DNA of 64,000 nt from Desmospora profundinema (GCF_031454155.1 NZ_JAVDQG010000002.1:124001-188000); one strand, 5' to 3'. Counted from the first letter of the stretch, positions 1 through 8,076 are shown. A program made the numbers and translations. Notes: generated by a model not told the origin, from the sequence alone.

Positions 1-32
1 TTGAATCCTTTATTAACCTTCGGTAGATCCTG

Positions 33-1121
33 TCACTGGTCCAGTGTTTCCTCCAAAATTTGACGCCCCTCCTCCGGTGTGTACTTCCCCCAGAACCAAT
101 CCTCGTCGATGAGGATGTCAAAGTGAAGGTGCAAACCCCGGTCATTTCCCTTGACCCCGTCACGGGTGCCCGAATTTCCCACATACCCCAACCGGTCCCC
201 CTGTTTCACGGTATCCCCCAACCGAAGATTGGAAGAGATGCGATCCAGATGGACATAACGGGTGAGAACCCCCTTTTCATGCTGGATCCAAACCGACCTC
301 CCACGCATCTTGTCAAAGATAAAAGGAGGCGTTTGACCGTTATGGTTGGCCGCCTTTTCCAACCACTCATTCCGTTCTTCTTCCGACATTTCTTCATAGT
401 CATGATCCACCCGGACAACGATCCCGTCGGCTGCGGCTACAACAGGGGTGTTTGTATCAATCACCCGGCCGGAAGCGGCTGTATAGTAGTCCAACCCTTC
501 ATGGGTTCCGTTGCGATAGGTACGTGGTGCTCCGGGAAGATGGGACCACTCGGTGCTCACCTTTGCATCGGGAACAGGGCTGGATAAAAACGATAAATAA
601 TCCGTCATTTCTTCGGCGTTCAGGTTCCGATGGGAGAAAACGGCATCCTCAGATGGAACCACTGCTTCCACAGACGGTTCGGACACCACCGCCCTGGAAC
701 CATCCAGCTTCACGGGTCGATTAAAGCCCACTTCCACCACTTCCACCGGAATCCAGACATCCTTTGTTTCTTTCCACAGGGGGGTGGCTTCCACCGGCAG
801 GTATCGGTGGTTGCGGCTGAGCACCGGAGCATCACGCAACAAGCGCAGGGTAAGCGCTCCCTCGGCTATGGTCACGGTTCCCATTTCCTCATCCACTTCC
901 GTCTGAATCCCCAATCGTTCCAGATCTTTCACCGAAAAATATAATCGGCCCTCCACTCTCTGAACCGGCAGATGCTCTCCTTCAGAAGCCTCGTTTTGCC
1001 CCTGGTACCTCGTGTCTGATGTCGGTTCCCCGGCTCGATCCGGCACTTCCGAATAAGCGACGGCCGCCAACACCAACAACATCAACAGACTGGCAGCCAC
1101 CATCACAACAGGTCTTCCCAT
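33..1121 (-). CDS. M23 family metallopeptidase (LytM-type) with N-terminal stalk domain
   Basis: A secreted or membrane-anchored zinc peptidase of the M23 fold, expected to cleave peptidoglycan cross-bridges. Residues 5-22 are a hydrophobic signal or anchor. Residues 50-150 resemble the copper-amine-oxidase-N-like beta domain often found on Gram-positive wall enzymes. Residues 205-340 are the M23 domain: the zinc ligands fit H207-x3-D211 and the HLH pair H331/H333, with another conserved His at 291. The ATG follows GGGGAGAGCC at good spacing. The gene ends 32 bases inside the window and is complete. The catalytic residues are all present, so activity is plausible; the exact bond cleaved cannot be read from sequence. 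Confidence 0.85.
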   Translation of the reverse strand: MGRPVVMVAASLLMLLVLAAVAYSEVPDRAGEPTSDTRYQGQNEASEGEHLPVQRVEGRLYFSVKDLERLGIQTEVDEEMGTVTIAEGALTLRLLRDAPVLSRNHRYLPVEATPLWKETKDVWIPVEVVEVGFNRPVKLDGSRAVVSEPSVEAVVPSEDAVFSHRNLNAEEMTDYLSFLSSPVPDAKVSTEWSHLPGAPRTYRNGTHEGLDYYTAASGRVIDTNTPVVAAADGIVVRVDHDYEEMSEEERNEWLEKAANHNGQTPPFIFDKMRGRSVWIQHEKGVLTRYVHLDRISSNLRLGDTVKQGDRLGYVGNSGTRDGVKGNDRGLHLHFDILIDEDWFWGKYTPEEGRQILEETLDQ

Positions 1122-1336
1122 GGCTCTCCCCTCACCTGATCTTCACTGTTTTATCATTGTATCATGGACAAACAAAGAAAAAAGACACAGTTTTCACTGC
1201 TCCATCAGAAGGAGATTAATGCCGTTCCAACGATAGAGGGGTAGGGATATCGGAGTACCTCGGACCGGGATCTTTTTGGTTCATCATGTATAAGCAATGG
1301 TTGCAACCTCCATATTAATCGTTGGAGGTGTCAAAC

Positions 1337-1534
1337 ATGAACCTGGCTGTACACGAAGCAGCGGAAGTCCATGAATTGTTGATGTTTAAGAATTGCTGTG
1401 CCGCCAAAGCGGGCATGATGCAAAACATGGTCCAAGATCCACAGTTGAAAGCATTGATTCAACAAGATTTACAAACCGGGCGACAACACATTCAACAACT
1501 TCAAGGATTGTTGTCCAACGCACAAGTTCAATAA
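1337..1534 (+). CDS. small spore-coat-like protein, 65 aa
   Basis: A short helical Gln-rich protein starting MNLAVHEAAEVHELL. It lies 14 bases upstream of a CotF-type gene and shares its style (amphipathic helices, many Gln and Met). An in-frame TTG lies 15 bases upstream at 1322, but the AGGTG ribosome site is inside that longer frame and spaced 6 bases from the ATG at 1337, so the ATG is the start. A CysCys pair sits near residue 20. Assignment to the spore coat rests on the neighbour and composition, not on a firm family match. Confidence 0.65.
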   Translation: MNLAVHEAAEVHELLMFKNCCAAKAGMMQNMVQDPQLKALIQQDLQTGRQHIQQLQGLLSNAQVQ

Positions 1535-1548
1535 AGGAGGGGACAACA

Positions 1549-1845
1549 ATGAACCCGATGGGACAGATGCAAAACGGGGCCTTGCCTGCCATGAACGACG
1601 ATATGATTGCCGCTGATTTCTTAGTGAGCGCAAAAACCGCTGTTCGCAACAGCGCTTACGCATTGACGGAGGCATCCACTCCCGAAGTCCGGCAGGCCAT
1701 TCAACAACAGCTAAATGATGCGATCCATATGCATGAGCAGGTTTTTCGATACATGGAAGGAAAAGGACTGTACAATCCCAAAGATTTCTCCAAACAGATC
1801 CAGGTCGATCTGCAAGCGGCCAATCAGGTCATGCAGCAACAGTGA
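1549..1845 (+). CDS. CotF-family spore coat protein, 98 aa
   Basis: The protein carries the CotF-type pattern: a Met/Gln-rich start, then a helical pair with DDMIAADFLVSAKTAVRNSA and an HMHEQVFRYMEGKGLY segment typical of the family. It is expected to sit in the outer layers of the spore. The ATG at 1549 follows AAAGGAGGGGACAAC. A longer open frame from 1393 exists but it overlaps the upstream gene and lacks a ribosome site. It is cotranscribed with the 65-aa gene just upstream, and a strong terminator follows the stop. Confidence 0.85.
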   Translation: MNPMGQMQNGALPAMNDDMIAADFLVSAKTAVRNSAYALTEASTPEVRQAIQQQLNDAIHMHEQVFRYMEGKGLYNPKDFSKQIQVDLQAANQVMQQQ

Positions 1846-1855
1846 GCTATAAGAG

Positions 1856-1878
1856 GCTGCCTGGAGGCAGCTTTTTTT
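1856..1878 (+). terminator. Rho-independent terminator after cotF-like gene
   Basis: A six-base-pair stem GCTGCC/GGCAGC with a TGGA loop is followed by seven T residues, ten bases after the stop of the spore coat gene. Confidence 0.85.
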
Positions 1879-1922
1879 ATGGATATAAACAAAAAAACCC
1901 TTGATAAAAATCAAGAGTTTCG

Positions 1923-1997
1923 TGGTGGGCAGTACTGGGATCGAACCAGTGACCTCTACCGTGTCAAGGTAGCGCTCTCCCCCTGAGCTAACTGCCC
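1923..1997 (-). tRNA. tRNA-Val(GAC)
   Basis: Cloverleaf on the minus strand with acceptor stem GGGCAGT/ACTGCCC, anticodon stem CTACC/GGTAG and loop TTGACAC, giving anticodon GAC. The TTCGATC T-loop is present and the CCA end is encoded. It is the last gene of a four-tRNA cluster. Confidence 0.95.
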
Positions 1998-2013
1998 ACA
2001 AAAATTCCGGTTG

Positions 2014-2089
<76 letters not shown>

Positions 2090-2101
2090 TAGGGGGATAT
2101 A

Positions 2102-2178
2102 TGGCGGAGCTGACGGGACTCGAACCCGCGACCTCCGGCGTGACAGGCCGGCGTGAACTCCAACTTCACCACAGCTCC
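2102..2178 (-). tRNA. tRNA-Asp(GTC)
   Basis: Acceptor GGAGCTG/CAGCTCC with discriminator G, anticodon stem CCGGC/GCCGG and loop CTGTCAC giving GTC. CCA is encoded. Confidence 0.95.
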
Positions 2179-2183
2179 ATAAC

Positions 2184-2259
<76 letters not shown>

Positions 2260-2334
2260 GCAGCGACATATACTAATATACATGATATCCATTTTGGATG
2301 CAAGGGGTTTTTCAATATTTTTTTGGTGATTTTT

Positions 2335-2535
2335 TCAGATGCGTTTGCGGGTTTCCTGGTTCCCCGATTCCCACATATAACGAACCCCGTAGCGGCCCCG
2401 TTTGGATTGATACACTTCCACTTCGGCCGGACTCTCATATCCATAAATCCACCAGTCCTCCTCCATCCGTGCCGCCAGACATCGTGCTTGAAAACGAGTT
2501 TCGTACAATTTGGCCCAATAAATCCAACCGGCCAC
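2335..2535 (-). CDS. hypothetical protein, 66 aa, Trp/Tyr-rich
   Basis: I do not recognise a family. The frame starts with GTG at 2535 behind AGGGGGGAACATCG. The sequence is compact and aromatic (five Trp), ending in KRI, with a charged segment YESPAEVEVYQSKRGRYG that looks like a small beta-rich domain. It lies 36 bases after a second small frame on the same strand, so the pair may be one operon. No signal peptide or membrane segment. Confidence is limited by length. Confidence 0.5.
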   Translation of the reverse strand: MAGWIYWAKLYETRFQARCLAARMEEDWWIYGYESPAEVEVYQSKRGRYGVRYMWESGNQETRKRI

Positions 2536-2571
2536 CGATGTTCCCCCCTCGATTTCGGTCTTTCCTTGACA

Positions 2572-2718
2572 TTAGTCTGGCAAAGCAAGGGAGGTTTCAT
2601 GCTCAGGCACCCGGCCATTTTGCCGAAAAATCCAAACGGGCATCCCGCCTCTTTCATACGATGGATCAGCAACCGAAATCGGATTGCTCTTGTTCAACAT
2701 CCGGATCCTGCGGACAAT
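2572..2718 (-). CDS. hypothetical small protein, 48 aa (candidate ATT start) or 42 aa from ATG at 2700
   Basis: The frame reads like protein (…SVADPSYERGGMPVWIFRQN…) and lies just upstream of the 66-aa gene. A perfect AAGGAGG is at 2724-2730, but the codon at proper spacing is ATT (2716-2718), not ATG, GTG or TTG. The first in-frame ATG, at 2700, has only a weak site (GCAGGAT). Either an ATT start is used or translation begins at 2700. A TTG one base downstream in another frame gives only a seven-codon peptide. Family unknown. Confidence 0.4.
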   Translation of the reverse strand: MVRRIRMLNKSNPISVADPSYERGGMPVWIFRQNGRVPEHETSLALPD

Positions 2719-2737
2719 TGTTCCCTCCTTGTTATTG

Positions 2738-2762
2738 ACCGGGCACCTGGTCCGGTTTTTTT
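2738..2762 (+). terminator. hairpin with T-run on the plus strand
   Basis: ACCGG/CCGGT stem with a nine-base loop followed by seven T. No supported plus-strand gene ends here. On the minus strand it lies just upstream of the AAGGAGG of the 48-aa frame, so it may instead be a leader hairpin. Confidence 0.4.
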
Positions 2763-2782
2763 GTGTGTAACTGGGAGGGAAA

Positions 2783-2808
2783 CGCCCGGTGCTCCCAGTC
2801 ACCGGGCG
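2783..2808 (-). terminator. terminator-like hairpin after the yutG-like gene
   Basis: A nine-base-pair perfect stem CGCCCGGTG/CACCGGGCG lies five bases downstream of the minus-strand gene ending at 2814, followed on that strand by TTTCCCTCCC, a weak T-tract. Confidence 0.5.
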
Positions 2809-2813
2809 TCCTA

Positions 2814-3359
2814 TTAACCTGCCTCATTCCGGACCGCGTCTCCCCCTCTTTTACCAGCTTCTTCCTCGTCCCGAATTCGATGAGCAAGCCTGCTTGAAGC
2901 GGAAGCAGCGATGCTGGCCACCAAATCGTCCAGAAAAGTATGGACCGGCCCGTCTTTTTTGGTATCCAGCTTCTTGATCAGACCGATTTTATTCTTATCC
3001 AAATAACCAAACGTCGTAACAGCGATACTGCCATAGCCCAACACAGACCCCAAAGCAAGAGTCTCATCGCAGCCAAACAGTCCTTCATCCGATTCCACAA
3101 TGGATTGAAGAGGTTCAGAAAGTTGATTATTTTCAGCCAACACATCCAGTTCCACTCCCACCAGGATGGCGTGTTGGATTTCCCTTTTTTCCAGCACGGC
3201 GATGACACTGTCCACACAATGCTTCATGGTTAATTCTTCACTGTAGGGAGCCTGCATACGAAAGACAATCTCTGCGATCCCTTCCACAGTCACTCCCCGT
3301 TTGTGCAGACGCTCCATCGCCGCTTTTTTTACTTCATTGCTGTGCACACGTCTCTTCAT
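2814..3359 (-). CDS. yutG: phosphatidylglycerophosphatase A-family protein (YutG-like), 181 aa
   Basis: The product matches the Bacillus YutG type of the PgpA family: an N-terminal segment MKRRVHSNEVKKAAMERL, then KHCVDSVIAVLEKREIQHAI and GSIAVTTFGYLDKNKIG, and the HTFLDDLVASIAASASSRLAHR tail. Classical PgpA dephosphorylates phosphatidylglycerophosphate, but the YutG group is soluble and its true substrate is less clear. A longer frame exists to 3542; I chose the ATG at 3359 because GGGAGGAGAATGG precedes it and it matches the family start. It stands alone, divergent from yjcG. Confidence 0.8.
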   Translation of the reverse strand: MKRRVHSNEVKKAAMERLHKRGVTVEGIAEIVFRMQAPYSEELTMKHCVDSVIAVLEKREIQHAILVGVELDVLAENNQLSEPLQSIVESDEGLFGCDETLALGSVLGYGSIAVTTFGYLDKNKIGLIKKLDTKKDGPVHTFLDDLVASIAASASSRLAHRIRDEEEAGKRGGDAVRNEAG

Positions 3360-3680
3360 CCATTCTCCTCCCTTCGGCCTTCCCCATGAAAGCCTTCTCC
3401 ATTTTATCACAGGTCCGTGAATACCCCCATTTATTTCTGGGGGAGATAGAAAGAGCGGTTGAACGGTTTCCAGAAAAGCGAAGATCCTGCAGGTGCCCTT
3501 TATTCGTATGAAAGAAGGCGTTATAATTGTAGGACGAGGCATCTTTGCAATTGGGATTTTCAGCTCTTCGCCTGGGATGATGCGTGGCCCGCGGATGCCC
3601 CGAAGGAGCAGACCACAAAGTCAGGCTGAACAACGGTATTATTCCAAGATTCTTTCAGCCGAATCCAAGGAGGGAGCGAC
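3360..3680. other. 321-base divergent intergenic region
   Basis: No gene is supported. It contains a CCCCCA/TGGGGG hairpin near 3423-3441 in the leader of the minus-strand gene and the ribosome site AAGGAGGGAGCGAC before yjcG. Promoters for the two divergent genes must lie here but I cannot assign clear boxes. Confidence 0.5.
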
Positions 3681-4193
3681 ATGAAATACGGGATTGTCAT
3701 TTTTCCTGAAAAAAAAGTACAGGATTTTGTTAACTCTTACCGGAAGCGCTACGATCCTCACTATGCTCTGATTCCACCCCATATCACGCTAAAGGAAGCA
3801 TTTGAGTTGGAAGACAGCCAGTTGCCTCATGCGATTGAGGATCTGGATCAGGTATCCCGTGAGGCTTCTCCGTTTGACATCAACCTGACCAAAGTGAGCA
3901 CCTTTTACCCCACGAATCATGTCATCTATGTCGCAGTGGAAGAATCGGAACACGTCTACACCTTACATGAGAAAATCAACTCCGGCATGCTGCATCATGA
4001 GAGCGGATACAAGTTTATCCCCCACATTACGATTGGGCAAAAGATGTTCGAGGATGAACTGCACGATGTATACGGAAGTCTCCGCATGAATCGGTTCGAT
4101 CTGCAAACACGCGTGGACCGCTTTCACCTGTTGTACCAGTTGGAAAACGGATCCTGGACCATTTACCAGACTTTCCTGTTAAGAGGGAATTAA
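3681..4193 (+). CDS. yjcG: YjcG family 2H phosphoesterase / 2'-5' RNA ligase-like protein, 170 aa
   Basis: Two HxT motifs of the 2H phosphoesterase superfamily are present: HITL near residue 34 and HITI near residue 115, the expected spacing for paired active-site histidines. The start MKYGIVIFPEKKVQDF and the tail RFHLLYQLENGSWTIYQTFL closely match Bacillus YjcG. The physiological substrate is unknown; related enzymes handle 2',5' or cyclic phosphate ends. ATG at 3681 follows AAGGAGGGAGCGAC. A GNAT gene follows after 15 bases, the same order as yjcG-yjcF in Bacillus. Confidence 0.9.
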   Translation: MKYGIVIFPEKKVQDFVNSYRKRYDPHYALIPPHITLKEAFELEDSQLPHAIEDLDQVSREASPFDINLTKVSTFYPTNHVIYVAVEESEHVYTLHEKINSGMLHHESGYKFIPHITIGQKMFEDELHDVYGSLRMNRFDLQTRVDRFHLLYQLENGSWTIYQTFLLRGN

Positions 4194-4208
4194 GGAGAGA
4201 ACCCCATC

Positions 4209-4646
4209 ATGGCTGTCGTCCGAGTCGCGGATCACCCGGACCGAAAAAAACAAGCATTCACCATCCGGCATCAGGTGTTTGTCGATGAGCAAAACGTTCC
4301 CCCGTCTCTGGAAATCGACCATTGGGATTCTCATCCAGACGTGGTGCATCTGTTGGCCCTCGAAGGAGACGAAGCAATCGGAGCCGCCCGAGTCCGCTTT
4401 CCATCGGAAACCACGGCAAAGCTGGAGCGCCTCGCTGTCCTTGCCAGTCACCGCGGATGTGGAATCGGACAGCTTCTGATGGAAAAGGCGGAAACGGTAG
4501 CAACTGAACGGGGAAAAAAAGAGATGGTGCTGAACGCCCAGGTTCAGGCCCTCCCTTTTTATCACCGCTTGGGCTACCGTGATTTTGGAGAACCGTTTGA
4601 TGATGCAGGCATCCCTCACAAAACAATGACCAAAGCGATTCCGTAA
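4209..4646 (+). CDS. yjcF: GNAT family N-acetyltransferase (YjcF-like), 145 aa
   Basis: A GCN5-related acetyltransferase: the acetyl-CoA-binding signature is seen in ERLAVLASHRGCGIGQLLME (motif A) near residue 75, and the C-terminal ALPFYHRLGYRDFGEPFDDAGIPH is typical of the ElaA/YjcF group. Length fits. It is cotranscribed with yjcG. The substrate is not known. The ATG follows AAGGAGAG. Confidence 0.88.
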   Translation: MAVVRVADHPDRKKQAFTIRHQVFVDEQNVPPSLEIDHWDSHPDVVHLLALEGDEAIGAARVRFPSETTAKLERLAVLASHRGCGIGQLLMEKAETVATERGKKEMVLNAQVQALPFYHRLGYRDFGEPFDDAGIPHKTMTKAIP

Positions 4647-4651
4647 AAGAA

Positions 4652-4676
4652 AGCCGATCCCCAGAGGGGGTCGGCT
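4652..4676 (-). terminator. terminator hairpin between convergent genes
   Basis: An 11-base-pair stem AGCCGATCCCC/GGGGGTCGGCT (one G-T pair) with a three-base loop. On the minus strand it is followed by TTTCTTTT, so it ends the PHP gene; it may also stop the plus-strand transcript. Confidence 0.75.
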
Positions 4677-4680
4677 ATTG

Positions 4681-5517
4681 TTATGTCGGTTTCCGCCGGT
4701 TTTGGAGTTGTTCCACTACGGAACCTTCTACAGTGCAAGTACCTAAAGGAGCGTGATACATGGAACCGTGTCGTTCGCCGTGAAAATCGGATCCAGCGGT
4801 GCCGATCAACTGGTGTTTGGCAGCGATATCCCTGTAGCGCTGTTCCATCTCTTGGTCATGATCGGGGTGACGGACCTCGATCCCGGCCAGACCCGACTCC
4901 GCCAACCGACAAACCAGCCAATCATCTCCATACAGACCGGGGTGAGCCAACACCGGAACCCCTCCCGCCTCCCGAATCAACCCGATGGCATCTTTCGGAG
5001 TCAAGCGCGGAGTAGTGACATAGGCTTTTCCATCTTTTCCGAGAAAGCGGTCAAACGCTTCATCCATGCTGTTTACGACTCCTTTTTCAATCAGCACCTC
5101 TGCGATATGAGGGCGTCCCACATTCGTTCCATCCTCCCGCTTTTTGGCTAACACTTCCTCCAGACGGATATCCACCCCCAATTGGCGCAGTCGTTCCACA
5201 ACCAATCCATTTCGTTTTTGCCGGACCTCCCTTTGCCCCTTCAGTCTGGACAATAACCGGGAATCGTGGACATCCATGAAATAACCCAAAACATGAATAT
5301 CCTGACCGTTGGCCAACGTGCTCACTTCCACACCGGCGATGACATCAATCCCTCTTTTTTCTCCTTCGGCCTTGGCCCGTTCCACCCCTTCAACCGTATC
5401 GTGATCGGTTAAAGCAATTCCCGACAATCCCGCTTCCCGGGCCAGATAAACAACGTCTTCCGGAGTCATCATCCCGTCGGAAGCCGTCGTATGCACATGT
5501 AGATCCCATCGTTTCAA
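4681..5517 (-). CDS. PHP domain phosphoesterase (RNase AM / TrpH-like), 278 aa
   Basis: A polymerase-and-histidinol-phosphatase domain enzyme. Visible metal-site motifs are DLHVHTTASDG at the N-terminus, LTDHD near residue 38, GVEVS near residue 63, LAHPG near residue 190 and GSDFHG near residue 243. Relatives hydrolyse 3',5'-nucleoside bisphosphates or trim RNA 5' ends in Gram-negative bacteria, so a role in nucleotide salvage or RNA maturation is likely but not proven. Length matches the family. The gene is monocistronic, convergent with yjcF. Confidence 0.85.
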   Translation of the reverse strand: MKRWDLHVHTTASDGMMTPEDVVYLAREAGLSGIALTDHDTVEGVERAKAEGEKRGIDVIAGVEVSTLANGQDIHVLGYFMDVHDSRLLSRLKGQREVRQKRNGLVVERLRQLGVDIRLEEVLAKKREDGTNVGRPHIAEVLIEKGVVNSMDEAFDRFLGKDGKAYVTTPRLTPKDAIGLIREAGGVPVLAHPGLYGDDWLVCRLAESGLAGIEVRHPDHDQEMEQRYRDIAAKHQLIGTAGSDFHGERHGSMYHAPLGTCTVEGSVVEQLQNRRKPT

Positions 5518-5602
5518 TCGGCCATTCCCCTTTCAACCGCTGTAAAACTTTCCCGTACCCTTTACCATGTCCCATTCATACCGTTGATTTGCCATTCATA
5601 GG

Positions 5603-5782
5603 ATGAAAATACCTTTGGCTGAGGCGAGACTCGTACCGGGTAATGCAAATGTTGGCGCTTTTACGTTTATTTCTTCGCCTGATTTGGGTTATCAGCTTGA
5701 ACACCACATCCGATCCGTGTGGAGGTTGCCCTTTCAGGACGACTACTGGAAGGGTTTCGTCCAAAAGGAGGTTGCCCTTTGA
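5603..5782 (+). CDS. hypothetical protein, 59 aa, translationally coupled to next gene
   Basis: An open frame from ATG 5603 encodes a protein-like sequence (MKIPLAEARLVPGNANVGAF…, ending FVQKEVAL). Its TGA overlaps the TTG start of the next gene in the string TTGA. The next gene's ribosome site, AAAAGGAGG, is inside this frame, which supports coupled translation. Upstream only ATAGG is seen close to the ATG, so initiation is weak. No family recognised. A 14-base direct repeat (5721-5734 and 5767-5780) lies in its 3' half. Confidence 0.55.
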   Translation: MKIPLAEARLVPGNANVGAFTFISSPDLGYQLEHHIRSVWRLPFQDDYWKGFVQKEVAL

Positions 5783-6129
5783 GACTGAGAATCAAGTCGA
5801 TTGCCGGGTTGATCCGGACGAAGGACCACGTAGACAGCACCCTCCGCTCCCAAGGGTTTGTCGGCCGCTCTGGCCAGTATGACATTCGTATCCAGGACAG
5901 TGCATCCGGCCATGTCTACCGGCTTCGGATCCCTACTTATCCCCATTCTGCCGGGGAACGGGACACCTGCCCGATGATGCGTCTGGGTGAGCCCTCCATC
6001 CACTGTAACAGAGGCTCGTCCCGTTTCCAATCAAACAAAGCAGACATTCCTTCCCCTATCGTGGAAGCCGCCAACGATAAATTAGCAGAAATCGTCTCTT
6101 ATCTCCATTCCCGTCCCACTCTCCCGTAA
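5779..6129 (+). CDS. hypothetical protein, 116 aa, TTG start
   Basis: The frame starts at TTG 5779 behind AAGGAGGTTGCCCT and reads MRLRIKSIAGLIRTKDH. The central part (GRSGQYDIRIQDSASGHVYR) suggests a small beta-rich fold and the C-terminus (VEAANDKLAEIVSYLHS) a helix. The frame stays open further upstream, but that part overlaps the 59-aa gene in another frame. I do not recognise the family. It overlaps the 59-aa gene by four bases and the two should be read as one unit. Confidence 0.6.
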   Translation: MRLRIKSIAGLIRTKDHVDSTLRSQGFVGRSGQYDIRIQDSASGHVYRLRIPTYPHSAGERDTCPMMRLGEPSIHCNRGSSRFQSNKADIPSPIVEAANDKLAEIVSYLHSRPTLP

Positions 6130-6164
6130 AATTGAATTTTCACTCACTCCGTAAAGATGAAGTA

Positions 6165-6194
6165 TGAAAAAGCAGCACCCCGCTGGGGTGCTGC
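6165..6194 (-). terminator. terminator of the 64-aa gene
   Basis: Ten-base-pair stem GCAGCACCCC/GGGGTGCTGC with a three-base loop, followed on the minus strand by TTTTTC. Confidence 0.85.
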
Positions 6195-6209
6195 AACACT
6201 CAACTCATC

Positions 6210-6404
6210 TTAGGTGCGTTTTTTGATTTCTTCTTTCATCCGTTGACCCAACTCTCTCGCTTTCTCGGAGGAGAGCTTTTCTCTGGAATCACGATCGATT
6301 CCCAGCTCGTTTCCCACTTCGTTCATCAGTTCATCGATCTTGCGATCATCAGCCGTTTGGTTGGCCCGATCTTGCTCCTGATTGAAAAAGCGAAACAAAC
6401 GCAA
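6210..6404 (-). CDS. hypothetical helical protein, 64 aa
   Basis: A small, charged, all-helical protein (DDRKIDELMNEVGNELG… KARELGQRMKEEIKKRT). No family recognised. The start is TTG at 6404 or a second in-frame TTG at 6398; AAAGGGGGCG lies upstream and fits the second better by spacing. The strong terminator after the stop supports a real transcript. Confidence 0.6.
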   Translation of the reverse strand: MRLFRFFNQEQDRANQTADDRKIDELMNEVGNELGIDRDSREKLSSEKARELGQRMKEEIKKRT

Positions 6405-6659
6405 CGCCCCCTTTACCTGATCGTTGAGTGCAGTTTTTATTATTTCTCCTCTGCCTTAAATTATCATAAGACGAGCAAGAAAATCCGACTCTTCCGGGCA
6501 AGGGGAAAGGTTCCAGCCAAAGCGATTGAACCCTTTCACCGAGGCGAAATCACGTTATTCCAATCTTTTCTTACGGACGGTTCCGCTTTGCTGTGTTAAA
6601 CTAAAAAATTGGATTCAACTAATCCAAGCTTATCCACACAAGGAGGACTGACTTTACTC

Positions 6660-8027
6660 GTGGCATCCATATCCAACGAATCCCGCGAACAATGGTCGGG
6701 AAAAATGGGCTTTATTCTAGCTTCCATCGGTTCCGCCGTCGGATTAGGCAGTATCTGGCGGTTTCCTTTTGTAACAGGGGATAACGGCGGAGGCGCATTT
6801 GTCCTTATCTATCTGTTATCGATTCTGCTCCTTGGCCTGCCGGTGCTGTTAAGTGAAATTGTGTTGGGACGTTCCTCACAAAAAAACCCCATCGGCGCTT
6901 ACCGTCATCATGCCCCAGGGACTCCCTGGTTTCTGAGCGGATATATTGGAATCGTCGCCACCGTCATCATCTTGGCTTTTTACAGTTCCATCGGCGGATG
7001 GACACTGGCTTACTCTTTAGACGCCATCACAGGCACGTTTGGGTCCATCACCATTGACGAAGCAGAAGCCCGTTTCGGCTCGTTCATTGTAAACCCATGG
7101 TCCCCGGTAATCTGGCAGGCAGCCTTTTTGGGCCTTACCATGGCGGTATGTTTGTTCGGCTTGCAAAAAGGGATTGAACGAACAAACAAATTTCTGATGC
7201 CGCTCTTAGGGATCATGCTGATGATTCTGGTGGTTCGGGCCGTCACGTTGCCCGGTGCGATGGAAGGGGTACGGTTTCTACTGTTCCCCGATTGGTCCCA
7301 GGTTTCCTGGACCACTTTTTTTGAAGCGCTCGGGATGGCCTTCTTCTCTCTGAGTGTTGGTGCGGGCACCATGATCACCTATGGCAGCTATCTTTCCAAA
7401 AAAGAAAGCATACCCGGTGCCGTAGGCAATGTCGTTCTTTTTTCAACACTTGTCTCTCTGGCTGCAGGCTTAGCTATTTTCCCCGCTGTTTTCTCCCTGG
7501 GATACGAGCCAAATGCCGGACCCCCTCTGGTTTTCATCACCTTGCCAGCGGTGTTTGCACAATTACCTGCCGGTGATCTCTTCGCGATCCTGTTCTTCTT
7601 TTTATTGAGTGTAGCTGCGTTGACATCGGCCATTTCTCTTTTGGAAGTGCCCCTTCGCTACCTGGAAGATGAACACCGCCTGGCTCGCCGGAAAGGCACT
7701 TGGTTTGTGGGAGGTATTGTCTTCCTGCTGGGTGTTCCCGCTACGCTCTCGTTCAGCTCGTTGGCGGATATCCATCTGATTGGCGATCTGCCGATCTTTG
7801 ATTCCATGGATTTCGTAGCATCCAACATCTTACTTCCGTTGAGCGGATTGATCGTCGTGCTGTTTGTCGGTTGGAAGTGGGGCGTTCGCCTCATGCTGTC
7901 AGAAGCAAAAGGCTCGGACGACAAGGGAATGCCGGCAAAAGCCTTGTGGTCCCTCATCATCCGGTGGGTGACACCACTTTTGATTATGGCAGTATTCCTC
8001 TTTCAGATCATCAACAGCATCCGGTGA
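6660..8027 (+). CDS. sodium-dependent transporter, NSS (SNF) family, 455 aa
   Basis: A neurotransmitter:sodium symporter family protein, predicted to import an amino acid or related solute with Na+. The first membrane helix has the family signature GFILASIGSAVGLGSIWRFP with the GNG-like DNGGGAF after it, and about 11-12 hydrophobic segments follow. The open frame extends upstream to 6609; GTG at 6660 is preferred because it precedes the conserved KMGFILAS by 14 residues, though AAGGAGG is 13 bases away, a long gap. The substrate is unknown. A terminator follows. Confidence 0.88.
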   Translation: MASISNESREQWSGKMGFILASIGSAVGLGSIWRFPFVTGDNGGGAFVLIYLLSILLLGLPVLLSEIVLGRSSQKNPIGAYRHHAPGTPWFLSGYIGIVATVIILAFYSSIGGWTLAYSLDAITGTFGSITIDEAEARFGSFIVNPWSPVIWQAAFLGLTMAVCLFGLQKGIERTNKFLMPLLGIMLMILVVRAVTLPGAMEGVRFLLFPDWSQVSWTTFFEALGMAFFSLSVGAGTMITYGSYLSKKESIPGAVGNVVLFSTLVSLAAGLAIFPAVFSLGYEPNAGPPLVFITLPAVFAQLPAGDLFAILFFFLLSVAALTSAISLLEVPLRYLEDEHRLARRKGTWFVGGIVFLLGVPATLSFSSLADIHLIGDLPIFDSMDFVASNILLPLSGLIVVLFVGWKWGVRLMLSEAKGSDDKGMPAKALWSLIIRWVTPLLIMAVFLFQIINSIR

Positions 8028-8040
8028 ACCACTCCACGCA

Positions 8041-8076
8041 AAAACCCCCGCATCCTTTATCGGTTGCGGGGGTTTT
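8041..8076 (+). terminator. bidirectional terminator after NSS transporter
   Basis: Twelve-base-pair perfect stem AAAACCCCCGCA/TGCGGGGGTTTT with a twelve-base loop; T-runs on both strands. It separates the transporter from the downstream convergent gene. Confidence 0.85.

Noticed and set aside
1393-1548. Upstream extension of the CotF-like gene
   Set aside because: It overlaps the 65-aa gene in another frame, and the ribosome site lies directly before ATG 1549.
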